DNA of 64,000 bases from positions 62,001-126,000 of the forward strand of contig DVJZ01000049.1 in assembly GCA_018716385.1 (NCBI GenBank), read 5' to 3'. Positions 39,601 through 48,237 of this stretch are shown in pieces. Numbering within the stretch: position 1 is the stretch's first letter; each line of letters begins with the position of its first letter. The notes below the pieces were generated by a model, which saw only the letters and a program-made list of their open reading frames with translations, searched no databases and had not been told where the DNA came from. Both the position numbers and the translations under genes were made by a program. This stretch comes from Candidatus Enterenecus merdae. GTDB lineage: Bacteria > Bacillota > Clostridia > Oscillospirales > Oscillospiraceae.

Positions 39601-41667
39601 TTACTCCTGGTCGGAAGAATCCTCCTGGGAAGTCTCCACCGCCTCCTGGGCCGGCTGCTCCTGCTGGAGCGGAGGCTGATCAGCCTGGGCAGGCTCGTTG
39701 TCCATCTCCACAGGCTCGTCGTCCATCTCCGCCGGTTCGTCCTCCAGGTACGGACCACCCTCTATCAGGGCCCGGATGGAGAGGGACACCTTCTGATTTT
39801 CCTCATCGATGGCGATGATCTTAGCCTCCACGCTCTCCCCCTCGGTGAGCACGTCCTCCGGCTTGTCGATGCGGTGGTCAGCAATCTGGGAGATATGGAT
39901 CAGCCCGTCCACCCCAGGGACGATCTCAGCAAAGGCACCGAAGGTCATCAGCTTGACCACCCGCACGGTGGCCACGTCGCCCACCGTGTACTTGGAAAGG
40001 AACACGCTCCAGGGATCCTGGCTGTGATCCTTCATGCCCAGGGAGATCTTTTTCTTCTCCGGGTCAAAGGAGATCACATAGACCTCCACCTGGTCGCCCA
40101 CCGAGACCACCTCGGCAGGGTTTTTGATCCGGGACCAGGACAGCTCGGAGATATGCACCATGCCGTCCACCCCGCCGATGTCCACGAAGGCGCCGTAGGA
40201 AGTCAGGCTCTTGACGGTTCCGGTGTAGCGCTTGCCCTGCTCGATCTCAGCCCACACCTTGGCCGCGGCGGCCGCCCGGGCCTCCGCCTGCACGGCCCGG
40301 ATGGAGCCCACCACCCGGCGGCGGGAGCGGTTGACCTCGGTGATGCGCAGCTGAACCTGGGTCTTGACCATATCGGACAGGTCCGCTCCCCGGGGCTTGC
40401 CCGACTGGGAGGCGGGAATGAATACCCGGATCCCCTTCACGCTGGCCACCAGGCCACCCTTGTTCTCCTCGGTGATATAGCCCTCCATCACCTCTTTGCT
40501 CTCCACCGCGGCCTCCACAATCTCCCAGTTCTTGGCCGCGTCCAGCCGCTTCTTGGACAGCTTGACCATGCAGTCCCGGTCGCTGACCATCATCACCTGG
40601 GCCTGGATCTCGTCGCCAACCTTGACCAGATCCTCCACCTTGGCGTTGGGATCGTCGCTCAGTTCGGACAGGGGGATATAGCCCGGGTACTTGATCCCCA
40701 GCTCCACCTGTACCTCGGTGGGTGTGACGGCAACAACGGTTCCGGTGACCTTATCCCCATTATTCAAGGTTTTGAACGACTCCTCCAGCATCTGGGCAAA
40801 GGACTGTTCAATCTCCATAATTTCATCGCTCATTTTGTTGTAGACCTCCTTTATTATCCACTCCGGCGTGGATGCGCCGGCAGTGATTCCAAGCGTTTGA
40901 ACGTGTTGGAAGTCCTGCCTGCTGAGTTCTTCCCCACGCTCGGTCTGCACCACCAGAGGGCAGCTGGCCTGGCACAGTTGGGCCAAACGTCTGGTATTGG
41001 AGCTCTTTGGGTCACCGATCACGATCATGGCGTCGCACCGTTTGGCCAATTCTGCAGCTTCCCATTGACGCTTGGACGTAGCACCACATATTGTATCAAA
41101 AAATTCTGCGCTTGTACACACTTTTTTTGCGTTTTCAACGGTTTTTTCCCAGCCGTCCCGAATCGCCGTGGTTTGACACACAAAGCTCAGCGGGGCCTGG
41201 GTCAATTCCGGCCTGGATCGGAACAGCTCCTCCAGCTCCTGCCAGTCCCGGACCGCCAGGGCAGAGCGGGCGCTGCCCACGATACCCACCACCTCTGGAT
41301 GGTCCTTCTCCCCCACCACAATGAGGATGCGCCCCCGTTCCTGGGCCTGGCGGACAATGTCATGGATCTTAGCCACGTCAGGGCAGGTGGCGTCCAGCAC
41401 CTGGCACCCCCGCGCCTCCAGCAACCGGTAGGTCTCGTCTGGCTCACCATGGGCCCGGATGAGCACGGTGGCTCCCGGCGGCACCTGCTCCGGCGTAGAG
41501 ACCGTGACCGCCCCCTTGTCCTCCAGCCAGCGGATCACATGGTCGTTGTGGGTGATGTGGCCCAGCAGATAGACCTGCCCGGCCTCGGCCGCCTGGGCCG
41601 CCTGCTCCACTGCCCGGCGCACCCCATAGCAAAAGCCGGCGGAACTGGCCAGCAGCACCTGCATCAT
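39601..41667 (-). CDS. ispH: IspH-S1 fusion: HMBPP reductase with four S1 RNA-binding domains
   Basis: 688-residue bifunctional protein. Residues 1-280 are 4-hydroxy-3-methylbut-2-enyl diphosphate reductase, last step of the MEP isoprenoid pathway, with three Fe-S cysteines in GFCYGVRRAVEQA, VLDATCPDV and DTICGATSKRQ, and the substrate glutamate in IRAHGEPDETY. Then follow four S1 OB-fold domains (first GDKVTGTVVAVTPTEVQVEL, third YTGTVKSLTSYGAFVDIGGV, fourth TVRVVKLMTFGAFAEIVPGV) resembling ribosomal protein S1. The last 50 residues are acidic repeats (EPAEMDDEPVEMDNEPAQ). The fusion is known from Clostridia; the RNA-binding half probably serves as the S1 protein. It follows plsC with a 4-bp overlap. 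Confidence 0.94.
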   Translation of the reverse strand: MMQVLLASSAGFCYGVRRAVEQAAQAAEAGQVYLLGHITHNDHVIRWLEDKGAVTVSTPEQVPPGATVLIRAHGEPDETYRLLEARGCQVLDATCPDVAKIHDIVRQAQERGRILIVVGEKDHPEVVGIVGSARSALAVRDWQELEELFRSRPELTQAPLSFVCQTTAIRDGWEKTVENAKKVCTSAEFFDTICGATSKRQWEAAELAKRCDAMIVIGDPKSSNTRRLAQLCQASCPLVVQTERGEELSRQDFQHVQTLGITAGASTPEWIIKEVYNKMSDEIMEIEQSFAQMLEESFKTLNNGDKVTGTVVAVTPTEVQVELGIKYPGYIPLSELSDDPNAKVEDLVKVGDEIQAQVMMVSDRDCMVKLSKKRLDAAKNWEIVEAAVESKEVMEGYITEENKGGLVASVKGIRVFIPASQSGKPRGADLSDMVKTQVQLRITEVNRSRRRVVGSIRAVQAEARAAAAAKVWAEIEQGKRYTGTVKSLTSYGAFVDIGGVDGMVHISELSWSRIKNPAEVVSVGDQVEVYVISFDPEKKKISLGMKDHSQDPWSVFLSKYTVGDVATVRVVKLMTFGAFAEIVPGVDGLIHISQIADHRIDKPEDVLTEGESVEAKIIAIDEENQKVSLSIRALIEGGPYLEDEPAEMDDEPVEMDNEPAQADQPPLQQEQPAQEAVETSQEDSSDQE

Positions 41668-42254
41668 AGCTCCCCTCCCAACTGGCGGATGCGGGCCATA
41701 ACATCATCTGCAATCCGCTGATAGTCTTCCGGCGTAGGCTTGTGCCCTGCAAACTGGGGATGGTAGGGCTGGCCAAACACCACCGTGGTGGGGCGGAAGA
41801 GCCGCTTCTTGGGCTGTATGTAAACGGGGACGATGGGGGCTCCTGTCCGGGTGGCAAACATGGCCGCGCCAGTGTGGGCCTCGGAGGTGGCGCCCTCCCG
41901 CACCCGGGTCCCCTCGGGGAAGAGCAGCAGCTTTTCCCCGTTTCGGAGCACCCGCATGCTCTCCTTGATGGCCACCACGTCCGCCTTTCCCCGCTTGACC
42001 CCGATGATGCCGGCCCGGCGCAACAGCCAGCCCACCACCGGCCAGCGCACGATCTCCTCCTTGGCCATGATGTGGGTCTGCCGCCGGCGGCCCAGGGCGC
42101 ACACCACATAGACCGGGTCACCCAGGGTGGTGTGGTTGCCGCACAGCACCGCGTTCCCCTCCGGCACCTGCCCCAACCCCACGCTCTTCCACGGGTGGAA
42201 CAGGCGCATGAACAGCCAGACCAGTGGGTACAGAACGGCATACATTCGGTTCAT
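41664..42254 (-). CDS. plsC: 1-acyl-glycerol-3-phosphate acyltransferase
   Basis: Makes phosphatidic acid from lysophosphatidic acid using acyl-ACP or acyl-CoA. 196 residues with an N-terminal membrane-associated helix (YPLVWLFMRLF). The catalytic HX4D motif is in CGNHTTLGDPVY, and the glycerol-phosphate motif is LLFPEGTRVREG, followed by APIVPVYIQPKK. It overlaps cmk on one side and ispH on the other (ATGA overlaps). The order cmk-plsC-ispH/rpsA is widespread in Firmicutes. Confidence 0.94.
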   Translation of the reverse strand: MNRMYAVLYPLVWLFMRLFHPWKSVGLGQVPEGNAVLCGNHTTLGDPVYVVCALGRRRQTHIMAKEEIVRWPVVGWLLRRAGIIGVKRGKADVVAIKESMRVLRNGEKLLLFPEGTRVREGATSEAHTGAAMFATRTGAPIVPVYIQPKKRLFRPTTVVFGQPYHPQFAGHKPTPEDYQRIADDVMARIRQLGGEL

Positions 42255-42952
42255 CTGCCCACTCCCCCCACTTCTCCAAGATGCGTCTGGACCAGCTTCA
42301 GCAGAAGCTGAAAACTCTCCTCCCGCCCCTTGCCCGTGGTGTCCGCCACCACCGCGTCCGGGGCCTGGCGCAGCGGGGAGGCCGCCCGCTCCATATCCTG
42401 CCGGTCCCGGCGCAGCACGTCCTGGAGGATCTGCTCCTCATCCGCCTGTTCCCCCCGCTGGCACAGCTCCAGATACCGGCGCCTGGCCCGGTCCTTGGGC
42501 TGGGCGGTGAGGAAGATCTTCAGATCCGCGTCGGGCAGCACCACCGTGCCGATGTCCCGACCGTCCATGATCACATCGTGGGACTGGGCCAGCTTGCGCT
42601 GCGTATCCAGCAGGAAGGCCCGCACCGCCGGGATGGCCGCCACGATAGAGGCCCACTCGGACACCGCATGGCTCCGGATCGCCTCGGTCACGTCCTCCCC
42701 GTCCAGCACCATGCGCTGCCCCCCATCGGGGCCGTAGCGCACCTGGATGTCCAGCTCGGGAAGCATGGCTGCCACCGCCTGGGCGTCCTCCTTCCCGATG
42801 GCCCGGCGGCTGGCAGCCAGCCCCACGGTGCGGTAGATGGCCCCGGTATCCACGTGTAGATAGCCGATGGCCCGGGCCAGCTGGCCGGACAGCGAGCTTT
42901 TTCCCGCCCCGGACGGCCCGTCAATGGCAATGCTGCGATAGGCTCTACGCAT
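42251..42952 (-). CDS. cmk: (d)CMP kinase
   Basis: Phosphorylates CMP and dCMP with ATP. 233 residues: P-loop IAIDGPSGAGKSSLSGQLA, the dCMP-binding YLHVDTGAIYRTVGLAA and the MDGRDIGTVVLPDADLKIFL region, then the KDRARRRYLEL lid. I start at ATG 42952, 2 bp after the stop of the flavoprotein gene and after GGAGAGGACATAGAG. The reading frame stays open for another 300 codons upstream, but that region is the antisense frame of the flavoprotein gene and has no meaning. Confidence 0.95.
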   Translation of the reverse strand: MRRAYRSIAIDGPSGAGKSSLSGQLARAIGYLHVDTGAIYRTVGLAASRRAIGKEDAQAVAAMLPELDIQVRYGPDGGQRMVLDGEDVTEAIRSHAVSEWASIVAAIPAVRAFLLDTQRKLAQSHDVIMDGRDIGTVVLPDADLKIFLTAQPKDRARRRYLELCQRGEQADEEQILQDVLRRDRQDMERAASPLRQAPDAVVADTTGKGREESFQLLLKLVQTHLGEVGGVGR

Positions 42953-42954
42953 CT

Positions 42955-44217
42955 CTATGTCCTCTCCTCCCGGCGTTGCGCCGCGGCCAGGCCGGCGGCG
43001 TGCCCAGTTGCCCAGGCAATCTGGAGGTTGAACCCGCCGGTGTAAGCGTCCACATCCAGCAGCTCTCCAGCAAAATACAATCCCCCCACCAGCTTGGACT
43101 CCATGGTGGCTGGATTGACCTGCCCCACCTGCACGCCGCCGGCGGTGACGATGGCCTCCTCCACCGGCCTGGGGCCACGGATGGGGATGGAAAAATCCTT
43201 TAAGGTCTTTAGCAGCTTCCGCCGCTGTTCCCGGCGCAGATCCCGAAGCTTGCCCTCCAGCGGGATGCCTGTCCGCTGAGCCATCACCTCCACCATAGAG
43301 CGGGGCACCAGCGCCCCCAGCAGGCTGGAGGCATTCTGGTTGGAGCGGACCTGGATCTCCCGCAGCAGCCGCCCGTCCAGCTTTTCCTCGCTCAGCGCCG
43401 GCTTCAGGTCCAGGTGGGCGGTGTACCCGCCCTGGGTGAAGTCCAGATGGGCAGAGGCGGACAGCACCAGCGGGCCGGACAGCCCAAAATGGGTAAACAG
43501 CAGCTCCCCCAGCTCCTGGTAGACCCGCTTGCCCCGACCGTCCAATACCGACAGCGACACATTGCGCAAAGACAGCCCCTGCATCTGCCTGCAACAGGGG
43601 TCGTCCGACGCCAGGGGAACCAGGGAGGGCCTGGGCGGGACAATGGTGTGGCCGGCCTGTCGGGCCAGGTGGTAGCCATCCCCGGTGGAGCCGGTTCTGG
43701 GATAAGAGACGCCTCCGGTAGCCAGGATCAGCCCCGTGCAGGGCAACGCATGAGCCTCCCGGGCGGTGCGGGCCGCCCACACCCGCTCGTCCCGGATCTC
43801 CATGCCCACCAGCCGGTCCCGGCGGATGTCCACCCCCAGGCGGCGCAGCCGGCCCCACAGGGCGTCTACAATGTCGGCAGCCCGGTCCGACTGGGGAAAG
43901 ACCCGGTTGCCCCGCTCGGTCTTCAGCGGTACGCCCAGCCCCTCAAAAAAGTCCCAGGTGTCCTGGGGAGTGAAACGATGTAAAGCGCTGTAAAGGAATT
44001 TCCCATTATGGGGGATATTGGCCAGGCACTCCTCTGGGCCGCACCGGTTGGTCACATTGCAGCGCCCTTTCCCCGTGATGTACAGTTTTCTTCCCAGCTT
44101 TTCATTGGGCTCCAACAGCACAACCTGTGCCCCGCGCTGCGCGGCGGTGAGCGCGGCCATCATGCCTGCCGCCCCGCCCCCGGCCACAATGATCTGTCCC
44201 TGCACCGCCTCTCTCAT
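42955..44217 (-). CDS. HI0933/YhiN family FAD-dependent oxidoreductase
   Basis: 420-residue flavoprotein of the BaiN/HI0933 family. FAD-binding is shown by IIVAGGGAAGMMAALTAAQR at the N-terminus and by the C-terminal LVGGLYFAGELLDVDAYTGG with FNLQIAWATGHAAG. The conserved middle parts LGRKLYITGKGRCNVTNRCG and LILATGGVSYPRTGSTGDGY are present. Function in the family is uncertain (proposed NAD(P)H-dependent reductions, in one case of bile acids). The start ATG 44217 follows AAAGGATGGAG; the frame extends to 44259 without support. Confidence 0.9.
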   Translation of the reverse strand: MREAVQGQIIVAGGGAAGMMAALTAAQRGAQVVLLEPNEKLGRKLYITGKGRCNVTNRCGPEECLANIPHNGKFLYSALHRFTPQDTWDFFEGLGVPLKTERGNRVFPQSDRAADIVDALWGRLRRLGVDIRRDRLVGMEIRDERVWAARTAREAHALPCTGLILATGGVSYPRTGSTGDGYHLARQAGHTIVPPRPSLVPLASDDPCCRQMQGLSLRNVSLSVLDGRGKRVYQELGELLFTHFGLSGPLVLSASAHLDFTQGGYTAHLDLKPALSEEKLDGRLLREIQVRSNQNASSLLGALVPRSMVEVMAQRTGIPLEGKLRDLRREQRRKLLKTLKDFSIPIRGPRPVEEAIVTAGGVQVGQVNPATMESKLVGGLYFAGELLDVDAYTGGFNLQIAWATGHAAGLAAAQRREERT

Positions 44218-44312
44218 CGCTCCATCCTTTCCCGTCCACCCACAGATAGGGACACGCATGAGAAGCGGCCTGGGCTTTTCGCCAAGGGCCGCGCCGGGGC
44301 CGTTCAGGCCCG

Positions 44313-45185
44313 CTACGGGGATGAGTCCCCTGCCTTCTCATAGACGTGGTACTCATCCCAGATGCGCTCCAAGCGGCGGAAGGTGTCCGTCACCTCCCCC
44401 AGCTTCTTCCGTCCCACCGCCACAATGAGCGCGTTGAGTACCGACAGAGGGGCCACCAAGGAGTCCACAAAGGAGGCCATATCGCTCTTGGCCAGCAGGC
44501 GCAGGGAGGCAATCTGGTACAGGGGGGACAGCTCGCTGTCCGTGATGGCCACAACGGTGGCCCCCTGGTCCCGGGCAAACTCCATGGCCCGGGCTGTCCG
44601 AGTGGAGTAGCGGGGGAAGCTGATGCCGATCACCACGTCCTTCGGCCCCACCCGGAGCATCTGCTCAAACATCTCGCTGGCCAGGGTGCTTTGTACCTGG
44701 CGCACATTGTCGAAGATCAGGTTGAAGTAGAAGGTAAGAAAGTGGGACAGGGCGGTGGAGGAGCGCACTCCCAGGATATAGATCCGGTTGGCCCGGACGA
44801 TGGCGTCCACTACGGCGGAAAACTCCTCCCGGCTCATCTCCTCCAGGGACAGGCGGATCTTGTCGATGTCCGACTGCACCACTTTGGCCAGGATGTCCTG
44901 GTCGCTGATGCGGTCGTTGGCCACCTCGATGCGCTGCACCGCGGTCAGCTTGCTGCGGATCATCTCCTGAAGGGCCCGCTGCATGGACGGATAGCCGTCA
45001 TACCCCAGTTCGGCGGCAAAGCGGACCACCGTGGACTCGCTGACCTTCACCGTCCGGCCCAGCTTGGCCGCGGTCATGAAGGCGGCCTTATCATAGTTAT
45101 CCAGGATATACCGCCCAATGAGCTTTTGCCCCTTGGAGAAGGTTCCCATCCCGCTTTGAATGGCCAAAAGAATATCACGGCTCAT
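44313..45185 (-). CDS. MurR/RpiR family regulator
   Basis: 290-residue regulator with an N-terminal RpiR-type helix-turn-helix (FMTAAKLGRTVKVSESTVVR, FAAELGYDGYPSMQRALQEM) and a C-terminal SIS sugar-isomerase domain that binds phosphosugars (IYILGVRSSTALSHFLTFYF, VVIGISFPRYSTRTARAMEF, GATVVAITDSELSPL). Such proteins control amino-sugar or sugar-phosphate metabolism. No sugar genes adjoin it; downstream are the flavoprotein and cmk genes, so its target is probably elsewhere. The start ATG 45185 follows GGGAGGG and a good promoter. Confidence 0.9.
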   Translation of the reverse strand: MSRDILLAIQSGMGTFSKGQKLIGRYILDNYDKAAFMTAAKLGRTVKVSESTVVRFAAELGYDGYPSMQRALQEMIRSKLTAVQRIEVANDRISDQDILAKVVQSDIDKIRLSLEEMSREEFSAVVDAIVRANRIYILGVRSSTALSHFLTFYFNLIFDNVRQVQSTLASEMFEQMLRVGPKDVVIGISFPRYSTRTARAMEFARDQGATVVAITDSELSPLYQIASLRLLAKSDMASFVDSLVAPLSVLNALIVAVGRKKLGEVTDTFRRLERIWDEYHVYEKAGDSSP

Positions 45186-45247
45186 GCCGACCCTCCCATT
45201 CCCATATCCCAACCAGGCGCCCAGCGTCTGGTCGCCAGTCAACGTCT

Positions 45248-45276
45248 ATCATAGCCGGTTTCCAGACAAAATGCAA
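45248..45276 (-). promoter_or_regulatory. Promoter of the RpiR-type gene
   Basis: Minus strand -35 TTGCAT (45271-45276), 17 bp spacer, -10 TATGAT (45248-45253). It may also feed the flavoprotein, cmk, plsC and ispH genes. Confidence 0.7.
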
Positions 45277-45326
45277 GGGGGTTTGCACGCTTTGCCCTCT
45301 GCTGGCCAGGTTGGCCCGGCCAGCTC

Positions 45327-46016
45327 CTACTGCAGCCGATTCAGTTCTTCCTGGGTGAGGGCCCGCCACGCTCCCTCCTTCAGATCCCCCAGCAGCAGAC
45401 CGCCCTCCCGCACACGGATCAGCCGTTCCACAGCCAGCCCGACAGCGGCGCACATCCGGCGCACCTGGCGCTTCTTCCCCTGGTGGATGACAATGGTGAG
45501 CCAATCCGCTCCGGCCCACTCCACCCGGTCGGCCATCATCCGCTCTCCGTCCAGCTCCATGGGAGCGCGCAGCAGAGGCAGCGCCCGCTCCAGGTCGCCT
45601 CGCACCTGGACACGGTACTCCTTCTCCACCTGGTGGGAGGGATGGGTGAGGGCATGGGTCAACGCCCCGTCGTCGGTGAGCAGCAGCAGGCCCTCGGAGT
45701 CCATGTCCAGCCGGCCCACCGGCCACACCCGGGCTTTACAGCCCTTGATCAACTGGGCCACGGTCCTCCGACCCCGCTCATCGGACAGGGTGGTCACATA
45801 GCCCCTTGGCTTGTGCAGCATGAGATATGTATGGCGGCGGGGCAGGCGCACCGCTCGGCCATCCAATGCCACCTGGTCCCGCTCTGGGTCGGCCCGGTCC
45901 CCCAGGCCAGCCGGCTGCCCGTTCACGCTTACCCGGCCTGAGCGCAGGTAGGCCTCCGCCTGCCTGCGGGAGCACACCCCGGCCATGGATAGTATCTTTT
46001 GCAGCCGCTCTTCCAT
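45327..46016 (-). CDS. rluB: Pseudouridine synthase, RluB family
   Basis: Modifies a uridine of 23S rRNA. 229 residues: an N-terminal S4 RNA-binding domain (RLQKILSMAGVCSRRQAEAY, RVSVNGQPAGLGDRADPERD) and the catalytic RsuA/RluB domain with MLHKPRGYVTTLSDERGRRT, the catalytic aspartate in VGRLDMDSEGLLLLTDDG and the KKRQVRRMCAAVG motif. It closes the scpA-scpB-DUF2953-ytfJ-dacB operon, as rluB does in Bacillus. RluB versus RluE or RluF is inferred from length and context. Confidence 0.92.
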   Translation of the reverse strand: MEERLQKILSMAGVCSRRQAEAYLRSGRVSVNGQPAGLGDRADPERDQVALDGRAVRLPRRHTYLMLHKPRGYVTTLSDERGRRTVAQLIKGCKARVWPVGRLDMDSEGLLLLTDDGALTHALTHPSHQVEKEYRVQVRGDLERALPLLRAPMELDGERMMADRVEWAGADWLTIVIHQGKKRQVRRMCAAVGLAVERLIRVREGGLLLGDLKEGAWRALTQEELNRLQ

Positions 46017-46058
46017 GCCCTTCCCTCCCCTTTCCGCCCTTTCTCAAGCCCTGGCAAC

Positions 46059-47159
46059 CTATCCCAGCAACGCCTGCCACAAGCGGGCCCACCAGCCGTC
46101 CGGCGTATAGAGGTCGCTGGCCGCCCCGACCGCACAGATCAGCTGAGTGCTGGCCACCTCCTGGCCATCCAGCGTCCACACCGCCCGGCCTACCGCTTGC
46201 CCGGCCTGGACCGGAGCCTGAAGGGATCCTATCAGCTCCACCTCCAGGGTGGGAGTCTCCCCTTGAGCCAAGGGGAAGCGCACCGCCTGGGCTGTCACCG
46301 CCTCCAGGCTGGGCAGCAGGCTGCCTGCCAGCGGGATCTGCCCCATCCCCTGCCCCTGCTGGCACAGCTGGGTGCTGGGATAGGTGGCAAACCCGTAGTC
46401 CAATAGCTGCTCATGGTCTTGCCAATCGTCCGGGTCATCCAGGGTGACGCAGATGAGGGTCTGCCCCTCCCGCCGGGCCGCGGAGACCAGGGTGCGGCCG
46501 GCCCGCTGGGTATAGCCCGTCTTCATCCCCACGCAGCCGTCATACTCCGCCAGCAGCCGGTTGTGGTTGACGAAGGTCCGGCTGCCCACTGTGATCGACC
46601 GGGTGGCGCAGATGCGGGCCACCGCCTCGTTTTCCAGGCAGGCCTTGGCCAGCAGCGCCATGTCGTAGGCGGTGGAATAGTGCCCTTCCTGATTGAGGCC
46701 GCTGGCGTTGGCAAAGCTGCTGTTGTCCATCCCAAGCCCCTGTGCCTTCTGGTTCATCAGCTGGGCAAAAGCCTCCTCATCCCCTGCTACAAAGCAGGCG
46801 ATGGCCAGTGCCGCGTCGTTGCCCGACTGGAGCAGCAGACCATAGAGCAGACCCTCCAGGGTGATCTGCTCCCCCGCCCGCAGGTAGATGGAGGAGCCCT
46901 CGCTGCCCAGCCAATCGGGCTGGATGGTCACCACCTGCTCCAGATCCGGCTCCTGCTCCACCGCCACCAGGGCCGTCATCAGCTTGGTGATGCTGGCGAT
47001 CAAACGGGGCTCATGGATATTCTGGGCATAGAGCACCCGCCCGCTCTCCCCGTCCATGAGGATGGCGCAGCGCGCACTGGTGCCCACGCCGTGGGCCCGG
47101 GCAGGCAGGACGGTCAGGGCTATGGCTGCTGCGGCCAGGGCGGCAAACACTCGTCTCAC
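46059..47159 (-). CDS. D-alanyl-D-alanine carboxypeptidase (DacB/DacF type, S11)
   Basis: Penicillin-binding protein of class S11, 366 residues, that trims pentapeptide side chains in peptidoglycan. A signal peptide (MRRVFAALAAAAIALTVLPA) leads to the catalytic SxxK motif SITKLMTALVAVEQ, the SGN motif LLQSGNDAALAIAC and KTG in VGMKTGYTQRAGRTLVSAAR. The C-terminal part is the S11-associated beta domain; it lacks an obvious amphipathic membrane anchor. The gene lies next to ytfJ and rluB like the sporulation gene dacB of Bacillus, so a role in the spore cortex is possible but the motifs do not distinguish DacB from DacF. Confidence 0.92.
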   Translation of the reverse strand: MRRVFAALAAAAIALTVLPARAHGVGTSARCAILMDGESGRVLYAQNIHEPRLIASITKLMTALVAVEQEPDLEQVVTIQPDWLGSEGSSIYLRAGEQITLEGLLYGLLLQSGNDAALAIACFVAGDEEAFAQLMNQKAQGLGMDNSSFANASGLNQEGHYSTAYDMALLAKACLENEAVARICATRSITVGSRTFVNHNRLLAEYDGCVGMKTGYTQRAGRTLVSAARREGQTLICVTLDDPDDWQDHEQLLDYGFATYPSTQLCQQGQGMGQIPLAGSLLPSLEAVTAQAVRFPLAQGETPTLEVELIGSLQAPVQAGQAVGRAVWTLDGQEVASTQLICAVGAASDLYTPDGWWARLWQALLG

Positions 47160-47211
47160 AAAAGGTCACTCCCATCCGAGTGGTTTCAGATGGGAGTTAG
47201 TATGGCCCTGT

Positions 47212-47622
47212 TCAGTCCGCCTTATCCTCGGCTGGCCCATCCCCGGACTTCCGGTCCAGGTAGCCGGTGATCCGGTCAAACATCTCGGGTACCAGCTCCA
47301 CCGCCCGGCTCACGCTGTCCCCGGAGGGAGGGGCAACCGGCAACAGCTTCACGCTCCCACCCTTGACGATGAGGAAGGCCACGGGAACTACGTTGACCCC
47401 CGCCCCGGCCCCTCCGCCGAAGTTCTTGCTTACGTTGGGGGCCTTGCCAAAATCCGATCCGCCGGTGGCAAAGCCGAAGGACAGGCGGGAGACCGGGATC
47501 AAGGTTACCCCGTCCTGGGTGGCGATGGGCTGGCCGATCACCGTGTTGGCATCCACCATCTCCCGGAGTTTGGACATGGTGGTTTGCAGGACGTCCTGAA
47601 TAGGATGATTTTGTTCGCTCAT
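47212..47622 (-). CDS. ytfJ: Spore protein YtfJ (GerW family)
   Basis: 136-residue GerW family protein; in Bacillus GerW/YtfJ is a forespore protein needed for full germination with lytic enzymes. Signatures are the VIGQPIATQDGVTLIPVSRL strand, SFGFATGGSDFG and the glycine-rich FGGGAGAGVNVVPVAFLIVK. Proximity to a DacB-type carboxypeptidase and DUF2953 is usual. No forespore sigma-factor promoter is visible, and it may be expressed with scpAB. The gene begins 3 bp after the DUF2953 stop. Confidence 0.93.
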   Translation of the reverse strand: MSEQNHPIQDVLQTTMSKLREMVDANTVIGQPIATQDGVTLIPVSRLSFGFATGGSDFGKAPNVSKNFGGGAGAGVNVVPVAFLIVKGGSVKLLPVAPPSGDSVSRAVELVPEMFDRITGYLDRKSGDGPAEDKAD

Positions 47623-47625
47623 GGC

Positions 47626-48237
47626 TTATGCCTCCTGTCTTTGTTGGGCCCGCCGTCCGCTCCGGCTCCAGCGGGCCAGCGCCTTTCCGCCATACCGCAG
47701 GACAAAGGCCAGGGCCTGTCCCACCGTCAGGGTCAGCTCCAGCTCCACCCGCACCTCCGGGCGGCTGGCCCCATAGTCCACATCCACCTGAAAGCGGTGG
47801 CGCTTGACACGAAAATTATGGTCAAACAGTGGCCAGATCATACCGATGACTCCATGGGCCCGCCCAAATCCGATGGCCGCCCCCGCCGCATCTGGCGCGC
47901 CCCACACCACCGACAGGTCCAGATGGTGGATCAGGATCTTCCGGCGCAGCGCCCCGGCGGCCTCGGCCAGCACCGGCAGCAGATCCATCAGCCGGGCCAA
48001 GCTGCCCGGCCTCTTTTCCTTCTGCTCAGCGGCCCGCACCGCCTTCCGACGTTGCTTCCGTCTCTTATCTGGCTTTGTCCCCTTGTCCTTGGCCGGGAGC
48101 ACCTGGATCCGGGCCGGGCCCACGATCGCCCGCACCACGAGTCCGGCGGCGTCATAGCCGATCCAAGCCCCCACCCGGATTTGTCCGACCAGCAACAGGG
48201 CCAGCAGGATCAGCAAAAGTACCAGCCACCCGCTCAT
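47626..48237 (-). CDS. DUF2953 membrane-anchored protein (YtfI-like)
   Basis: 203 residues with an N-terminal membrane helix (GWLVLLLILLALLLVGQI), a very basic stretch (KDKGTKPDKRRKQRRKAVRA) and a domain with the family pattern LFDHNFRVKRHRFQVDVDYG near the C-terminus. DUF2953 proteins are encoded next to ytfJ in many sporeformers (ytfI-ytfJ), which suggests a link to sporulation, but the function is unknown. The ATG overlaps the scpB stop by 4 bp. Confidence 0.85.
   Translation of the reverse strand: MSGWLVLLLILLALLLVGQIRVGAWIGYDAAGLVVRAIVGPARIQVLPAKDKGTKPDKRRKQRRKAVRAAEQKEKRPGSLARLMDLLPVLAEAAGALRRKILIHHLDLSVVWGAPDAAGAAIGFGRAHGVIGMIWPLFDHNFRVKRHRFQVDVDYGASRPEVRVELELTLTVGQALAFVLRYGGKALARWSRSGRRAQQRQEA

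Noticed and set aside
42251-43858. cmk frame extended upstream to 535 codons
   Set aside because: The extra 300 codons overlap the flavoprotein gene on the same strand in another frame and show no domain. The P-loop of Cmk begins just after ATG 42952, which has a ribosome site.
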